Origin: Bacteroidota bacterium
GTDB lineage: Bacteria; Bacteroidota; Bacteroidia; Flavobacteriales; Flavobacteriaceae
NCBI GenBank assembly: GCA_018829465.1
Contig: JAHJTN010000006.1
Span: forward strand, 62,001-126,000
Direction: 5' to 3'
DNA length: 64,000 bases
Part shown: piece by piece, positions 52,414 to 61,915 of the stretch
Numbering within the stretch: the first letter of the stretch is position 1
Layout: each line of letters begins with the position of its first letter
The notes under the pieces: model-generated
Told to the model about the DNA's origin: nothing
Seen by the model: only the letters and a program-made list of their open reading frames with translations
Database searches by the model: none
Made by a program: the position numbers and the translations under genes

Positions 52414-53343
52414 ATGTCTAAATTATTAGCCGTTGGTACCGTCGCCTTTGACGCCATTGAAACCCCTTTTGGCAAAACCGATAAAGTTTTGGGCGGTGCC
52501 GGCACCTATATTGCCCTCGCAGCCTCACATTTTCCTAGTGTTAAAACAGCAATAGTCTCGGTGGTGGGTGGCGATTTTCCGGAGAAGCACCTGCAACTCT
52601 TGCGCAATAAAAAAATTGATACTTCTGCCATAGAAATTATTCCAAACGGAAAAACCTTCTTCTGGAGCGGCAAATACCACAACGACCTCAACACCAGAGA
52701 CACCCTCGCTACCGAGCTCAATGTGCTGGCCGATTTTCAACCTAAAGTGCCGGAAGATTTCAAAGATGCAGACTTGGTGATGCTAGGTAACTTGCATCCT
52801 TTGGTGCAGCTGAGTGTTTTGGACCAGTTGGAAAAAAAGCCTAAGTTGGTGGTGTTAGATACCATGAATTATTGGATGAATAACGCTTGGGAAGATTTGC
52901 AAAAAATCATCAGAAAAGTGGATGTCATCACCATAAACGACGAAGAAGCCAGGCAACTTACCCAAGAGTATTCGTTGCTGAAAGCGGCTCGGATAATACA
53001 CAAAATGGGACCTAAGTATGTAGTCATCAAAAAAGGTGAAAACGGCGCGCTGCTCTTCGAAGATGACCAAGTGTTTTTTGCTCCGGCATTGCCACTTGAA
53101 GAGGTTTTTGATCCTACCGGAGCCGGCGACACTTTTGCAGGTGGTTTTGTCGGTTTTTTGGCACAGACCAAAGACATCTCGTTTGACAATATGAAAAAAG
53201 CGGTTATTTACGGCTCTACGCTGGCTTCTTTCTGCGTTGAAAAATTTGGTACGGAACGCATGGAAATTCTCACCCAAAAGGAAGTGGAAAGAAGGCTGAA
53301 CGTTTTCAAAAAACTGACACATTTTGATATTGATTTAGATTGA
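52414..53343 (+). CDS. PfkB-family carbohydrate kinase
   Basis: 309 residues from the ATG at 52414 (MSKLLAVGTVAFDAIETPFG). N-terminal glycine-rich LGGAGTYIALAAS (~30-42) and the C-terminal anion hole with catalytic Asp, DPTGAGDTFAGG (~239-250), are intact; INDEEARQL (~176) is typical of the family. The substrate (sugar or nucleoside) cannot be decided. 22 nt before purF in the same direction, so the two may share a transcript and purine or nucleoside metabolism is a reasonable guess. Confidence 0.9.
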   Translation: MSKLLAVGTVAFDAIETPFGKTDKVLGGAGTYIALAASHFPSVKTAIVSVVGGDFPEKHLQLLRNKKIDTSAIEIIPNGKTFFWSGKYHNDLNTRDTLATELNVLADFQPKVPEDFKDADLVMLGNLHPLVQLSVLDQLEKKPKLVVLDTMNYWMNNAWEDLQKIIRKVDVITINDEEARQLTQEYSLLKAARIIHKMGPKYVVIKKGENGALLFEDDQVFFAPALPLEEVFDPTGAGDTFAGGFVGFLAQTKDISFDNMKKAVIYGSTLASFCVEKFGTERMEILTQKEVERRLNVFKKLTHFDIDLD

Positions 53344-53365
53344 TGATGAAAAAACTTTGCAAACT

Positions 53366-55258
53366 ATGAGCGACGCCATCAAACACGAATGTGGAATCGC
53401 ATTGGTTCGTTTACTGAAACCGCTTTCCTATTACAAGGAAAAATACGGCTCTGCATTTTACGGCATCAATAAAATGTATTTACTCATGGAAAAGCAGCAC
53501 AATCGGGGCCAAGACGGCGCCGGTTTGGCAAGCATCAAGCTAGATATGAAACCCGGCGAACGCTATATGAGTCGGATCAGGTCCAACCAAAGTCAACCTA
53601 TAATCGATATTTTTTCGCAGATAAATGAACGCATCCAAAGCGAATTGGATCTCAATCCTTCTTTGCAAGACAATATAGAACTGCTGAAAAAAAACCTGCC
53701 TTACATAGGCGAAGTCTATTTGGGGCACGTGCGCTACGGCACTTTTGGCAAAAACAGCATTGAAAGTGTTCATCCGTTTATTCGCCAAAACAATTGGATG
53801 CACCGAAACCTGATTGTTGCCGGTAATTTTAACATGACCAATGTCAATGAGCTATTTAACAACCTTGTTGATTTGGGACAACACCCGAAAGAAAAAACTG
53901 ACACCATCACTGTGATGGAAAAAATTGGTCATTTTTTAGACGACGAAGTGAGCAAACTCTACAAAAAACTCAAAGAAAAAGGTTTTAGCAAAGTGCAAGC
54001 ATCACCCGAAATTGTAAAAAAACTCAACGTAGCCAAAATACTCAAAAAAGCATCCAAGAACTGGGATGGCGGCTATGCCATGGTGGGCATGCTCGGTCAC
54101 GGAGACGCCTTCGTGCTCAGAGATCCGTCCGGCATTCGTCCGGCATTTTACTTTCACAACGATGAAATTGCGGTAGTCACTTCCGAAAGACCTGCTATAC
54201 AAACGGTTTTTAACGTCCCTTTGGAAGAGGTGCATGAGCTACCCCCCGGAAAGGCATTTATCGTAAAAAAATCAGGTGAAATTCAAATCAAAAATATCCT
54301 AAACGCCCAAGCGCGTAAAGCCTGTTCTTTTGAAAGAATTTATTTTTCCAGAGGCAATGATGCTTCTATTTACACAGAGCGAAAAGCTTTGGGGAAATAT
54401 TTGTTTCCGGTAGTTTACGAGGCCATCGGACAAGATTTGCAGAACACGGTGTTCTCATACATACCAAATACCGCAGAAACCTCCTATTTGGGCATGGTTG
54501 AAGCCGCCAACGACTACCTCAATGAACAAAAAAAGCAGCTGATACTGAATCAGAAAGAAAAACTGGACGACACCCAACTGTCCGAAATTCTATCTACCAA
54601 AATTAGGAGTGAAAAAATTGCCATTAAGGACGTAAAACTGCGCACTTTTATCACAGAAGACAAGAGTCGCGACGACCTGGTCGCCCACGTGTACGATGTG
54701 ACCTATGGCGTTGTAAAACCTACCGACAACCTCGTGATGATAGACGACAGTATTGTACGCGGCACCACATTGAAAAAAAGTATTTTAAAAATTTTGGATA
54801 GGCTGAAACCCAAAAACATCATTTTGGTATCTTCTGCACCACAAATTAGATTTCCGGACTGCTACGGCATTGACATGGCGCGTTTGGAAGATTTAATCGC
54901 CTTTAAAGCGACCTTGGAACTCTATATAGAAAATAAGCGTTTTGAGGAAGTAGAATTGATTTACAAAAACTGTAAAAAAAGTTTAGAAACACCAGATGGC
55001 ATCAACCACGTAAAAGCGTTTTACGAACCCTTTTCCGCCCAACAAATCTCAGATAAAATTGCAGCGATGATTAAAACGCCCGAAATTGGCGCAACCGTTA
55101 AAATTATCTTTCAAACCGTAGAAGATTTACACCTTTCGTGCCCCGACCATTTGGGCGATTGGTACTTTACAGGAGACTACCCAACGCCCGGTGGCAATAG
55201 GGTGGCAAACCGTGCTTTTGTCAATTTTTACGAAGGAAATAAGGAAAGGGCCTACTGA
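53366..55258 (+). CDS. purF: Amidophosphoribosyltransferase
   Basis: First committed step of purine synthesis. 630 residues from the ATG at 53366, the longer form found in Bacteroidota. The N-terminal glutamine-hydrolysing domain needs a processed Cys: here it is Cys9 in HECGIALV, after an eight-residue leader that must be cut off. The PRPP loop is MIDDSIVRGTTLKKSI (~460-475). No obvious CxxC cluster pattern was identified. A possible terminator or small-RNA terminator follows at 55384. Confidence 0.93.
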   Translation: MSDAIKHECGIALVRLLKPLSYYKEKYGSAFYGINKMYLLMEKQHNRGQDGAGLASIKLDMKPGERYMSRIRSNQSQPIIDIFSQINERIQSELDLNPSLQDNIELLKKNLPYIGEVYLGHVRYGTFGKNSIESVHPFIRQNNWMHRNLIVAGNFNMTNVNELFNNLVDLGQHPKEKTDTITVMEKIGHFLDDEVSKLYKKLKEKGFSKVQASPEIVKKLNVAKILKKASKNWDGGYAMVGMLGHGDAFVLRDPSGIRPAFYFHNDEIAVVTSERPAIQTVFNVPLEEVHELPPGKAFIVKKSGEIQIKNILNAQARKACSFERIYFSRGNDASIYTERKALGKYLFPVVYEAIGQDLQNTVFSYIPNTAETSYLGMVEAANDYLNEQKKQLILNQKEKLDDTQLSEILSTKIRSEKIAIKDVKLRTFITEDKSRDDLVAHVYDVTYGVVKPTDNLVMIDDSIVRGTTLKKSILKILDRLKPKNIILVSSAPQIRFPDCYGIDMARLEDLIAFKATLELYIENKRFEEVELIYKNCKKSLETPDGINHVKAFYEPFSAQQISDKIAAMIKTPEIGATVKIIFQTVEDLHLSCPDHLGDWYFTGDYPTPGGNRVANRAFVNFYEGNKERAY

Positions 55259-55324
55259 TTTTTACCGTTCATCGATTATTTATGCATTTCATCTAAAAGT
55301 CAATTACACACTCAAAAATGTTTT

Positions 55325-55415
55325 TACATTTGACCTATTACTATGGTTTTTTAAGTAAAGTTCATGGTAAAAATTTGGGGCAGGAAAGACGGTTAATAGC
55401 CGTCTTTCTTTTTTT
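55325..55415 (+). ncRNA. Candidate short transcript between purF and polA
   Basis: A -7 element TACATTTG (55325-55332) is followed ~50 nt later by a terminator, so a ~75-80 nt RNA could be made. The -33 is poor. It includes a 10-codon frame (MVKIWGRKDG). Equally it may just be the purF 3' end. Confidence 0.25.
55384..55415 (+). terminator. Rho-independent terminator downstream of purF
   Basis: GAAAGACGG (55384-55392) pairs with CCGTCTTTC (55400-55408) over 7 nt, followed by a run of T on the plus strand. Confidence 0.9.
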
Positions 55416-55425
55416 ATATAAGCCT

Positions 55426-58251
55426 TTAATGCGCGTCCAACCAATTGTCTCCGATGCCTATTTCCACCTCCAAAGGAATTTCTAACGCACAGGCATTTTC
55501 CATTTCTTTTCGCACCAGTTTTTTTAAATCGTCCAATTCGGTTTTGTAAGCGTCAAAAACCAGTTCATCGTGAACTTGCAAAAGCATTTTTGATTGCATT
55601 CTGCTTTCCGAAAGGGCTGCATGGATGCGGATCATGGCTATTTTTATAATGTCGGCCGCACTTCCTTGTATGGGTGCGTTTACAGCGTTGCGCTCGGCAG
55701 CACCTCTCACCACCTGATTGGCAGCGTTGATGTCGGGCAAGTACCTTCTCCGTCCCATAATGGTCTCTACAAAACCGTGTTTTCGGGCAAATTCGATTTG
55801 ATTGCCAATATAGGCTTTGAGCTTGGGGTAGGTTTCATAGTATGTGTCTATCAATTCTTTGGCCTGCGAACGCGACAGGTTTGTTTGGTTGCTCAACCCG
55901 AAGGCAGAAACGCCGTATATAATTCCAAAATTGACAGTTTTGGCGTGGCTACGTTGTTCGCGGGTTACCTCTGAAAGCGGCACATTGAAAACCTTTGCGG
56001 CTGTGGATGCGTGAATGTCTTCCTTGTTTTTAAAAGCTTCGATCATGTTGGTTTCTTTGCTCAAAGCTGCAATGATGCGCAATTCTATTTGAGAATAATC
56101 GGCTGCCAAAAGCACAAAATCGGTGTTTCTGGGAACAAAAGCCTTGCGCACCTGCCTGCCTCTTTCTGTCCGGATTGGGATATTTTGAAGGTTTGGGTTG
56201 TTGCTGCTCAACCGCCCCGTGGCGGCCACAGCTTGGCTATAAACAGTGTGGATACGGCCGGTGTTTGGATTCACTTCGTGCGGCAGCGCATCTACATAGG
56301 TACCCCTGAGTTTCTGTAGTTGTCTCCAGTGCAGAATATTGGATACAATTTCGTGTTCTTTGGCCAAATCTGAAAGTACATCTTCAGAGGTGGCGTATTG
56401 TCCTGTTTTGGTTTTTTTTGGTTTTTTGACGAGTTGCAATTTGTCAAACAAAATAGGACCGAGTTGTTTGGGTGAAGACAGGTTGAAGGTTTCTCCTGCT
56501 TGTTTGTATATTTTAGTTTCCAGTGCATCTATGTCTTCGTTTAGTGCAGCCGAAAGTGAAGTTAATGCCGATGTATCCAACCGAATACCTTCTTTTTCCA
56601 TATCGGCCAAAACGCGAATCAGCGGTGCTTCAATTTCATCAAAAATCTTTTTTACTTTTCTCTTTTCGAGTTCGGGTTCAAAAACGGCTTTGAGCTGTAA
56701 GGTGATGTCGGCGTCTTCTGCGGCGTATTCCGTTTGTAATTTTAAATCCACATCGCGCATAGAGCCTTGATTTTTTCCTTTCTTTCCAATCAAAGTTTCT
56801 ATAGAAACAGGTTGATAATTGAGATAGGTCTCCGCCAAAATATTCATGTTGTGGCGCATATCCGGATTAATCAGGTAATGCGCCAACATCGTGTCAAAAA
56901 GTTTTCCTTTCACTTCGATGTTGTAATTGGAGAGTACTTTTAGGTCGTATTTTAGGTTTTGCCCAACCTTTTCTATGGTTTCATCGTCAAAAAAAGGTTT
57001 GAAAAAACAGATGGTTTTTTGTGCCTCATCTCTATTTTCAGGTATGGGCACGTAGTAGCCTTTGCCTTTTGCCCAACTGAAAGAGATACCCACCAAGGAA
57101 GCTTGAAGGCTGTCTAGGCTTGTGGTTTCGGTATCCAAACACACCACCTTTTGTTTGCACAGGTTTTGAAGCAACATACTGCGGGCGGTTTCTGTATCTG
57201 CACATTGATAGAAGTGCGACGTGGTTTGAAGGTTCTGATAGCCTTGAACGGTTTCGGGTGTTTGGTCGTGCGGCACATCAAACATGTCAATCTGTTGTCC
57301 TGGTGTATCCGGTGTTGATGGATTTTCCTTATCTGGAGAAAGTGTTTTTGAAGTTTCCGAATTTTCTATGCTAAATGTTTTGAGCAAATTTTCCGAAAGC
57401 TGCCTAAATTCTAATTCTTTAAAGATGTTCAAGACCGCATCAATATCGGGTGTGTTGAGTTCGTAGTCTTTTTCATGAAACGCCACGGGTACATCCAAGA
57501 GAATTCTGGCCAAGGTCTTAGAAAGTTTACCCTGCTCGGCGTGCGACTCTATGTTTTCCCTGAGTTTGCCTTTGAGCTTGTGGGTATTGGCTAGCAGGTT
57601 TTCCATGGAACCGAATTCTTTCAATAATTTTTTGGCCGTCTTTTCGCCTACGCCGGGTAAACCGGGAATATTATCTACGGCATCGCCCATCATGCCCAAA
57701 AAGTCGATAACTTGCTCGGGGTGTTCTACTTCAAATTTTTCTTGTACTTCTTTGATGCCCCAAATTTCAATTCCGTTACCCATTCGCGCCGGTCTGTACA
57801 CAAAAATATTCTCCGATACCAATTGCGCAAAGTCTTTATCGGGCGTTACCATATAAGTTTGATAGCCTTGTTTTTCAGCCTGTTTGGCCAAGGTGCCAAT
57901 GATGTCGTCTGCTTCGTAACCGGGTTTGACCACCACCGGAATATGCATCGCTTTGAGGATGTCTTGTATATACGGAATGGCCACTTTTATCGCATCGGGG
58001 GTTTCATCTCGATTGGCCTTATAGTCGGGGAAAATCTCTAAGCGTGCCTGACTACCTTCTTTGTCAAAAGCCACGGCCAAATGGTCTGGTTTTTCGCGTT
58101 TGATCACATCCAAAAGCGAATTCATAAACCCCATAATTGCAGAGGTATTCAGCCCTTTGGAATTGATACGCGGATTTTTGATAAATGCGTAATAGCCTCT
58201 AAATATTAGCGCATAGGCATCGAGCAGGAAGAGTTTTTTAGATTCTGACAT
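55426..58251 (-). CDS. polA: DNA polymerase I
   Basis: 941 residues. 5'-3' exonuclease domain (~1-300, LLDAYALIFRGYYAF, EADDIIGTLA), 3'-5' proofreading domain with its first acidic pair intact in CLDTETTSLD (~375), and the polymerase domain with motif A AADYSQIELR (~717), motif B around RSHAKTVNFGIIYG (~760) and motif C QVHDELVF (~892). All activities look functional. Works in Okazaki-fragment processing and repair. Convergent with purF. Confidence 0.97.
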   Translation of the reverse strand: MSESKKLFLLDAYALIFRGYYAFIKNPRINSKGLNTSAIMGFMNSLLDVIKREKPDHLAVAFDKEGSQARLEIFPDYKANRDETPDAIKVAIPYIQDILKAMHIPVVVKPGYEADDIIGTLAKQAEKQGYQTYMVTPDKDFAQLVSENIFVYRPARMGNGIEIWGIKEVQEKFEVEHPEQVIDFLGMMGDAVDNIPGLPGVGEKTAKKLLKEFGSMENLLANTHKLKGKLRENIESHAEQGKLSKTLARILLDVPVAFHEKDYELNTPDIDAVLNIFKELEFRQLSENLLKTFSIENSETSKTLSPDKENPSTPDTPGQQIDMFDVPHDQTPETVQGYQNLQTTSHFYQCADTETARSMLLQNLCKQKVVCLDTETTSLDSLQASLVGISFSWAKGKGYYVPIPENRDEAQKTICFFKPFFDDETIEKVGQNLKYDLKVLSNYNIEVKGKLFDTMLAHYLINPDMRHNMNILAETYLNYQPVSIETLIGKKGKNQGSMRDVDLKLQTEYAAEDADITLQLKAVFEPELEKRKVKKIFDEIEAPLIRVLADMEKEGIRLDTSALTSLSAALNEDIDALETKIYKQAGETFNLSSPKQLGPILFDKLQLVKKPKKTKTGQYATSEDVLSDLAKEHEIVSNILHWRQLQKLRGTYVDALPHEVNPNTGRIHTVYSQAVAATGRLSSNNPNLQNIPIRTERGRQVRKAFVPRNTDFVLLAADYSQIELRIIAALSKETNMIEAFKNKEDIHASTAAKVFNVPLSEVTREQRSHAKTVNFGIIYGVSAFGLSNQTNLSRSQAKELIDTYYETYPKLKAYIGNQIEFARKHGFVETIMGRRRYLPDINAANQVVRGAAERNAVNAPIQGSAADIIKIAMIRIHAALSESRMQSKMLLQVHDELVFDAYKTELDDLKKLVRKEMENACALEIPLEVEIGIGDNWLDAH

Positions 58252-58358
58252 CGGTTTTTTTGTTTTGGTAAATGTACAATTTTGAACGCAAATGATGCCG
58301 TGCGATGATACCGCGTTAAAAGTTTCTCAAATGCAAAAAAGTCAAACGCCTTAGCCCT

Positions 58359-58366
58359 TATATTTG
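58359..58366 (+). promoter_or_regulatory. -7 element of the membrane phosphoesterase gene
   Basis: TATATTTG followed by C, 25 nt before the ATG at 58392. Confidence 0.5.
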
Positions 58367-58391
58367 CGATATTTACCAACTAACACTATTC

Positions 58392-59621
58392 ATGCGTTTG
58401 TTTTTTTTCGTAATATTCTTACTCCTGATAGAAATTTACGCCTATCAAGCATTCCGAACGGGCACACAAAGCAAATATGTTCGTGGGGTTTATCTTATTG
58501 TATCTCTGTTCGTTCTCGTTTATTTTATACACAGTCTTTACACCTTTGACCGCAGTTTGGGGCAGACCAACAAAACCCTTTACGCTTTTGGTATATTCCT
58601 CACTTTTTTGATTCCAAAACTCTTATTGACAGTCATGATGCTTGGTGAAGACATCTTCCGATTCACAGAAAGTGTCTTCAAACGTTTTGTGTTTAGTTCG
58701 GGCGAAGAAAAGATCCAATTTTTAGTAGCGCGCCGTAAATTTTTAAGCCAACTCGCTTTGGGAGCTGCTGCCTTGCCGTTTATATCTGTCTTGTACGGAA
58801 TCATCAAAGGGAAATATGATTTCAGAATATTGAAACACACCCTCTATTTTGATGACCTTCCTGAGGCATTTGACGGTTTCGTCATTAAACAAATATCCGA
58901 TTTGCACAGCGGAAGTTTTGACAATAAAGAAAAAATAAAATACGGTGTACAGCTGATAGACAGTATTGCGGCCGATCTGATGGTTTTTACGGGAGACATT
59001 GTAAACACACGTGCCGAAGAGATGCATCCGTGGATTGAGATGTTTGCACAAATACAAACACCTACCTACGGAAAATTTGCGGTTTTGGGCAACCACGATT
59101 ACGGCGAATACGTGTCTTGGCCATCGCAAGCGCACAAAGAAGACAATTTTAATGCCATCAAAAAATTATATGCCCAAATAGGCCATCAATTACTGCTCAA
59201 CGAACATGTTTTTATCGAAAAAAATGGCGCACGCTTGGCTTTGGTAGGCGTAGAAAACTGGGGTCGAAATTTTAAACAAGCCGGAGATTTAGAGCTTGCA
59301 TCTGCCGGACTTACCGAAAAAGACTTTAAAATACTGCTTTCTCACGACCCTTCCCATTGGGATGAAGAAGTAAAGAGCCATCCCAAAAACTTTCAACTTA
59401 CACTCAGCGGGCATACCCACGGCCTACAGTTTGGTATAGAAATTCCGGGTTTTTTAAAATGGAGTCCGGTTCAATATGTGTATAAACAATGGGCAGGAAT
59501 TTATGCACACCACCAACGTCTGATTAACGTCAACAGAGGCTTCGGATTTCATGCCTATTCGGGTAGGGTTGGTATTTGGCCGGAGATAACGGAAATTACT
59601 TTGAGAAAGAAAAAAATGTAA
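58392..59621 (+). CDS. Membrane-anchored metallophosphoesterase
   Basis: 409 residues. Three N-terminal membrane helices (~1-18, 33-52 and 65-85), a basic ARRKFLSQ segment (~113) before a fourth hydrophobic stretch, then a calcineurin-like phosphoesterase domain from ~160 with all metal motifs: ISDLHSG (~171), FTGDIVN (~200), GNHDYG (~234), LLSHDP (~317) and SGHTHG (~338). The plan resembles YkuE/YaeI-type phosphodiesterases, of which some cleave UDP-2,3-diacylglucosamine or phospholipids; the substrate here is not known. Confidence 0.9.
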   Translation: MRLFFFVIFLLLIEIYAYQAFRTGTQSKYVRGVYLIVSLFVLVYFIHSLYTFDRSLGQTNKTLYAFGIFLTFLIPKLLLTVMMLGEDIFRFTESVFKRFVFSSGEEKIQFLVARRKFLSQLALGAAALPFISVLYGIIKGKYDFRILKHTLYFDDLPEAFDGFVIKQISDLHSGSFDNKEKIKYGVQLIDSIAADLMVFTGDIVNTRAEEMHPWIEMFAQIQTPTYGKFAVLGNHDYGEYVSWPSQAHKEDNFNAIKKLYAQIGHQLLLNEHVFIEKNGARLALVGVENWGRNFKQAGDLELASAGLTEKDFKILLSHDPSHWDEEVKSHPKNFQLTLSGHTHGLQFGIEIPGFLKWSPVQYVYKQWAGIYAHHQRLINVNRGFGFHAYSGRVGIWPEITEITLRKKKM

Positions 59622-59717
59622 TTTTCTCAGAACTTAAGCTACTGATTAGATATAATTTATAATTATATTTGTTTACTCAATTCCTTTGCTTTACATTTAT
59701 ATTATAAAATTTAATTT

Positions 59718-60014
59718 ATGTCCAAGTTTGGCGAACTTTTAGACATTGAAGTGCCGGTTTTGTTTAATTTTTATACTGACTGGAACGAATCATCTACCCT
59801 GATGCACAGCGTACTGCGCGATGTTGCCGCTGCAGTGGGCGACAAGGGAAAGGTGATAAAAATAGATGTGGATAAAAATCCGCAACTCGCCGAGGCGCTT
59901 CGCATCAAAACCTTACCCACCAATATTATTTACAAAGACGGCGAAATGAAGTGGCGACAATCAGGCGAATTGGATGCTAATACGCTGATTGTGCTGATGC
60001 AAACACATCTTTAG
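59718..60014 (+). CDS. Thioredoxin-fold protein without the CxxC motif
   Basis: 98 residues. Thioredoxin-like order of strands and helices, with VPVLFNFYTDW (~12-22), KVIKIDVDKNPQLAEAL (~45-61) and the cis-Pro loop KTLPTNIIYKDG (~64-75). The position of WCGPC reads WNESS, so both redox cysteines are absent and it cannot act as a normal disulfide reductase. It could be a binding or chaperone-like protein. Cytoplasmic, no signal. The stop overlaps that of the convergent CoA-transferase subunit B gene by 4 nt. Confidence 0.85.
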   Translation: MSKFGELLDIEVPVLFNFYTDWNESSTLMHSVLRDVAAAVGDKGKVIKIDVDKNPQLAEALRIKTLPTNIIYKDGEMKWRQSGELDANTLIVLMQTHL

Positions 60015-60664
60015 ATGTGCATTTCCGGTATGTCCCCGGATACGATTAATGTGCCTTCTGTGGCCTTTTCTATTTGAGATACAGATACGCCGGGCGCCCT
60101 TTCCAGAAGTTTAAAACCCTCGGGTGTAATTTCCAGAACTGCCAAATCCGTGACTACTTTTTTGACACAGCCTACTCCGGTAAGTGGAAGGCTGCAACGC
60201 TTTAGCAACTTGGATTCACCTGCCCGATTGGTATGCATCATGGCAACGATAATATTTTCGGCAGAAGCCACCAAATCCATAGCGCCACCCATGCCTTTAA
60301 CCATTTTTCCGGGAATCTTCCAGTTGGCAATATCGCCATTTTGTGCAACTTCCATAGCGCCTAGTATGGTCAAATCTACGTGTTTGCCGCGTATCATGGA
60401 AAAACTCATCGCTGAATCAAAAAAGGAAGCACCCGGCAACGTGGTGATGGTTTGTTTGCCGGCATTAATTAAGTCGGGGTCTTCTTCTCCTTCAAAAGGA
60501 AAAGGTCCCATGCCCAAAACACCGTTTTCACTTTGAAATTCGACCGAGATACCCGAAGGGATATAATTGGCAACCAAAGTAGGAATCCCGATACCCAAAT
60601 TTACAAAGTAACCGTCTTTGAGTTCTTGTGCAATTCGTTTAGCTATGCCGTTTTTGTCTAACAT
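60011..60664 (-). CDS. 3-oxoacid CoA-transferase subunit B
   Basis: 217 residues. Family motifs GIGIPTLVANYIP (~23-35), the catalytic Glu in SENGVLGMGP (~45-54) and GAMEVAQNGDIANW (~105). Together with the A subunit it moves CoA between succinyl-CoA and an acetoacetate-like acid, used in ketone-body or amino-acid breakdown. The A-subunit gene lies upstream on the same strand but is separated from it by about 470 nt holding a dead gene, whereas the two genes are normally adjacent. Confidence 0.93.
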   Translation of the reverse strand: MLDKNGIAKRIAQELKDGYFVNLGIGIPTLVANYIPSGISVEFQSENGVLGMGPFPFEGEEDPDLINAGKQTITTLPGASFFDSAMSFSMIRGKHVDLTILGAMEVAQNGDIANWKIPGKMVKGMGGAMDLVASAENIIVAMMHTNRAGESKLLKRCSLPLTGVGCVKKVVTDLAVLEITPEGFKLLERAPGVSVSQIEKATEGTLIVSGDIPEMHI

Positions 60665-60693
60665 TTTATTGATTTGAAGATTTTAGTTTTTCT

Positions 60694-61083
60694 TTAAAAT
60701 ATTGAAATTTGAATAGCGAGGCATTTGGAAACGTTTTTTTTTGAACATGATATTATTTTTGAAATAACTAATACAACTGAATTAAGTTTGTCTAACAGAG
60801 CTTTATCGGGTTTAGGGAGAAAACTTGATTTTTGACAGACTTCCACCTCATATGGTAATTCATCTGCTTCTTTTGCCGCTATTTTGAATTTATGCATAAA
60901 ATCTGTTTTACGCCCTGCATTTTTGCCTCTCTTACATTTGCTCCAATAGAAGTTCCGCTTTTGAAAACCTGTGAAGACATGCTTAATTGATTAGACTATT
61001 TAATTGTTCCGAAAATTCATTGGTGTGTTAAGCCAAATCAAATGTCAATTCAACGATTAAATTTTCTTTATCATTTCTCACAT
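60694..61083 (-). pseudogene. Decayed four-helix-bundle protein gene (23S rRNA IVP family)
   Basis: Read across frames on the minus strand, pieces align in order with the four-helix-bundle/23S-rRNA-intervening-sequence protein family: RNDKENLIVELTFDLA (after ATG 61083 with two extra bases), an in-frame TAA, NEFSEQLNSLIN, then after a shift QVFKSGTSIGANVREAKMQG, and after another shift RKTDFMHKFKIAAKEADE and the C-terminus to 60694. At least three frame changes and one stop, so it is inactive. It lies between the two CoA-transferase subunit genes. Confidence 0.82.
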
Positions 61084-61134
61084 CTATTTTTTTAATACAT
61101 TTTGATTATTTAGAAATCATCAATTTTCAAATCT

Positions 61135-61839
61135 TCAAATTATCTTTCTCCTCACCGTTCGCTGTTCGATTCTTTTCTCGTACTGCATGCCTTGAAAAAT
61201 GCGCTGTACAAAAATGCCCGGTATATGGATCTGATTGGGATCTAGCGTGCCTGCGGGCACCAACTCTTCTACTTCTGCTATGGTTATTTTGGAAGCGCCG
61301 CACATACACGGGTTAAAATTTCGCGCTGTACCTTTAAAAATCAAGTTGCCGGCTTCGTCACCTTTCCATGCTTTAACGATAGAAAAATCAGACACAAAAG
61401 CGTGTTCCAATATGTGCATTTTTCCGTCAAAATCTCGCACCTCTTTGCCCGCTGCAACCTCCGTTCCGAAACCGGCCGGCGTGTAAAAGGCCGGGATACC
61501 CGCTTGGGCTGCCCTGCATCTTTCTGCCAATGTACCTTGCGGAATGAGTTCTACGTCCAATTCACCACTGAGCATCTGACGCTCAAATTCATCGTTTTCG
61601 CCAACATAGGAGGAAATCATTTTTTTAATTTGCCTGTGCTGTAGCAACAAACCCAAGCCAAAATCATCAACACCTGCGTTGTTTGAAATACAAGTGAGAT
61701 TTTTAACACCCAATCTAACCAACTCTTGGATGGCGTTCTCAGGAATGCCACACAGACCAAATCCGCCGAGCATCAGCGTGGCACCATCAAAAAGTCCTGA
61801 CAGGGCTTCTTTGGGTCCGGAAACCGTTTTTAGAATCAT
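61135..61839 (-). CDS. 3-oxoacid CoA-transferase subunit A
   Basis: 234 residues. Glycine-rich CoA-binding motif [14 protein letters not shown] (~24-37), then [14 protein letters not shown] (~51) and [20 protein letters not shown] (~102-121), typical of the alpha subunit. Forms a heterotetramer with subunit B encoded downstream beyond the decayed gene. Whether both are still co-transcribed is uncertain. Confidence 0.94.
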   Translation of the reverse strand: MILKTVSGPKEALSGLFDGATLMLGGFGLCGIPENAIQELVRLGVKNLTCISNNAGVDDFGLGLLLQHRQIKKMISSYVGENDEFERQMLSGELDVELIPQGTLAERCRAAQAGIPAFYTPAGFGTEVAAGKEVRDFDGKMHILEHAFVSDFSIVKAWKGDEAGNLIFKGTARNFNPCMCGASKITIAEVEELVPAGTLDPNQIHIPGIFVQRIFQGMQYEKRIEQRTVRRKII

Positions 61840-61915
61840 TTTTAAATTTACTTTGTTATAAAATTACGAATTTTCTAAAACAAAGTATCGGATTTGGGAT
61901 TTTTTTGAGAGTTCT

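Noticed and set aside
53357-53365. TTG start three codons upstream for purF
   Set aside because: The ATG at 53366 gives the expected short propeptide before the catalytic Cys.
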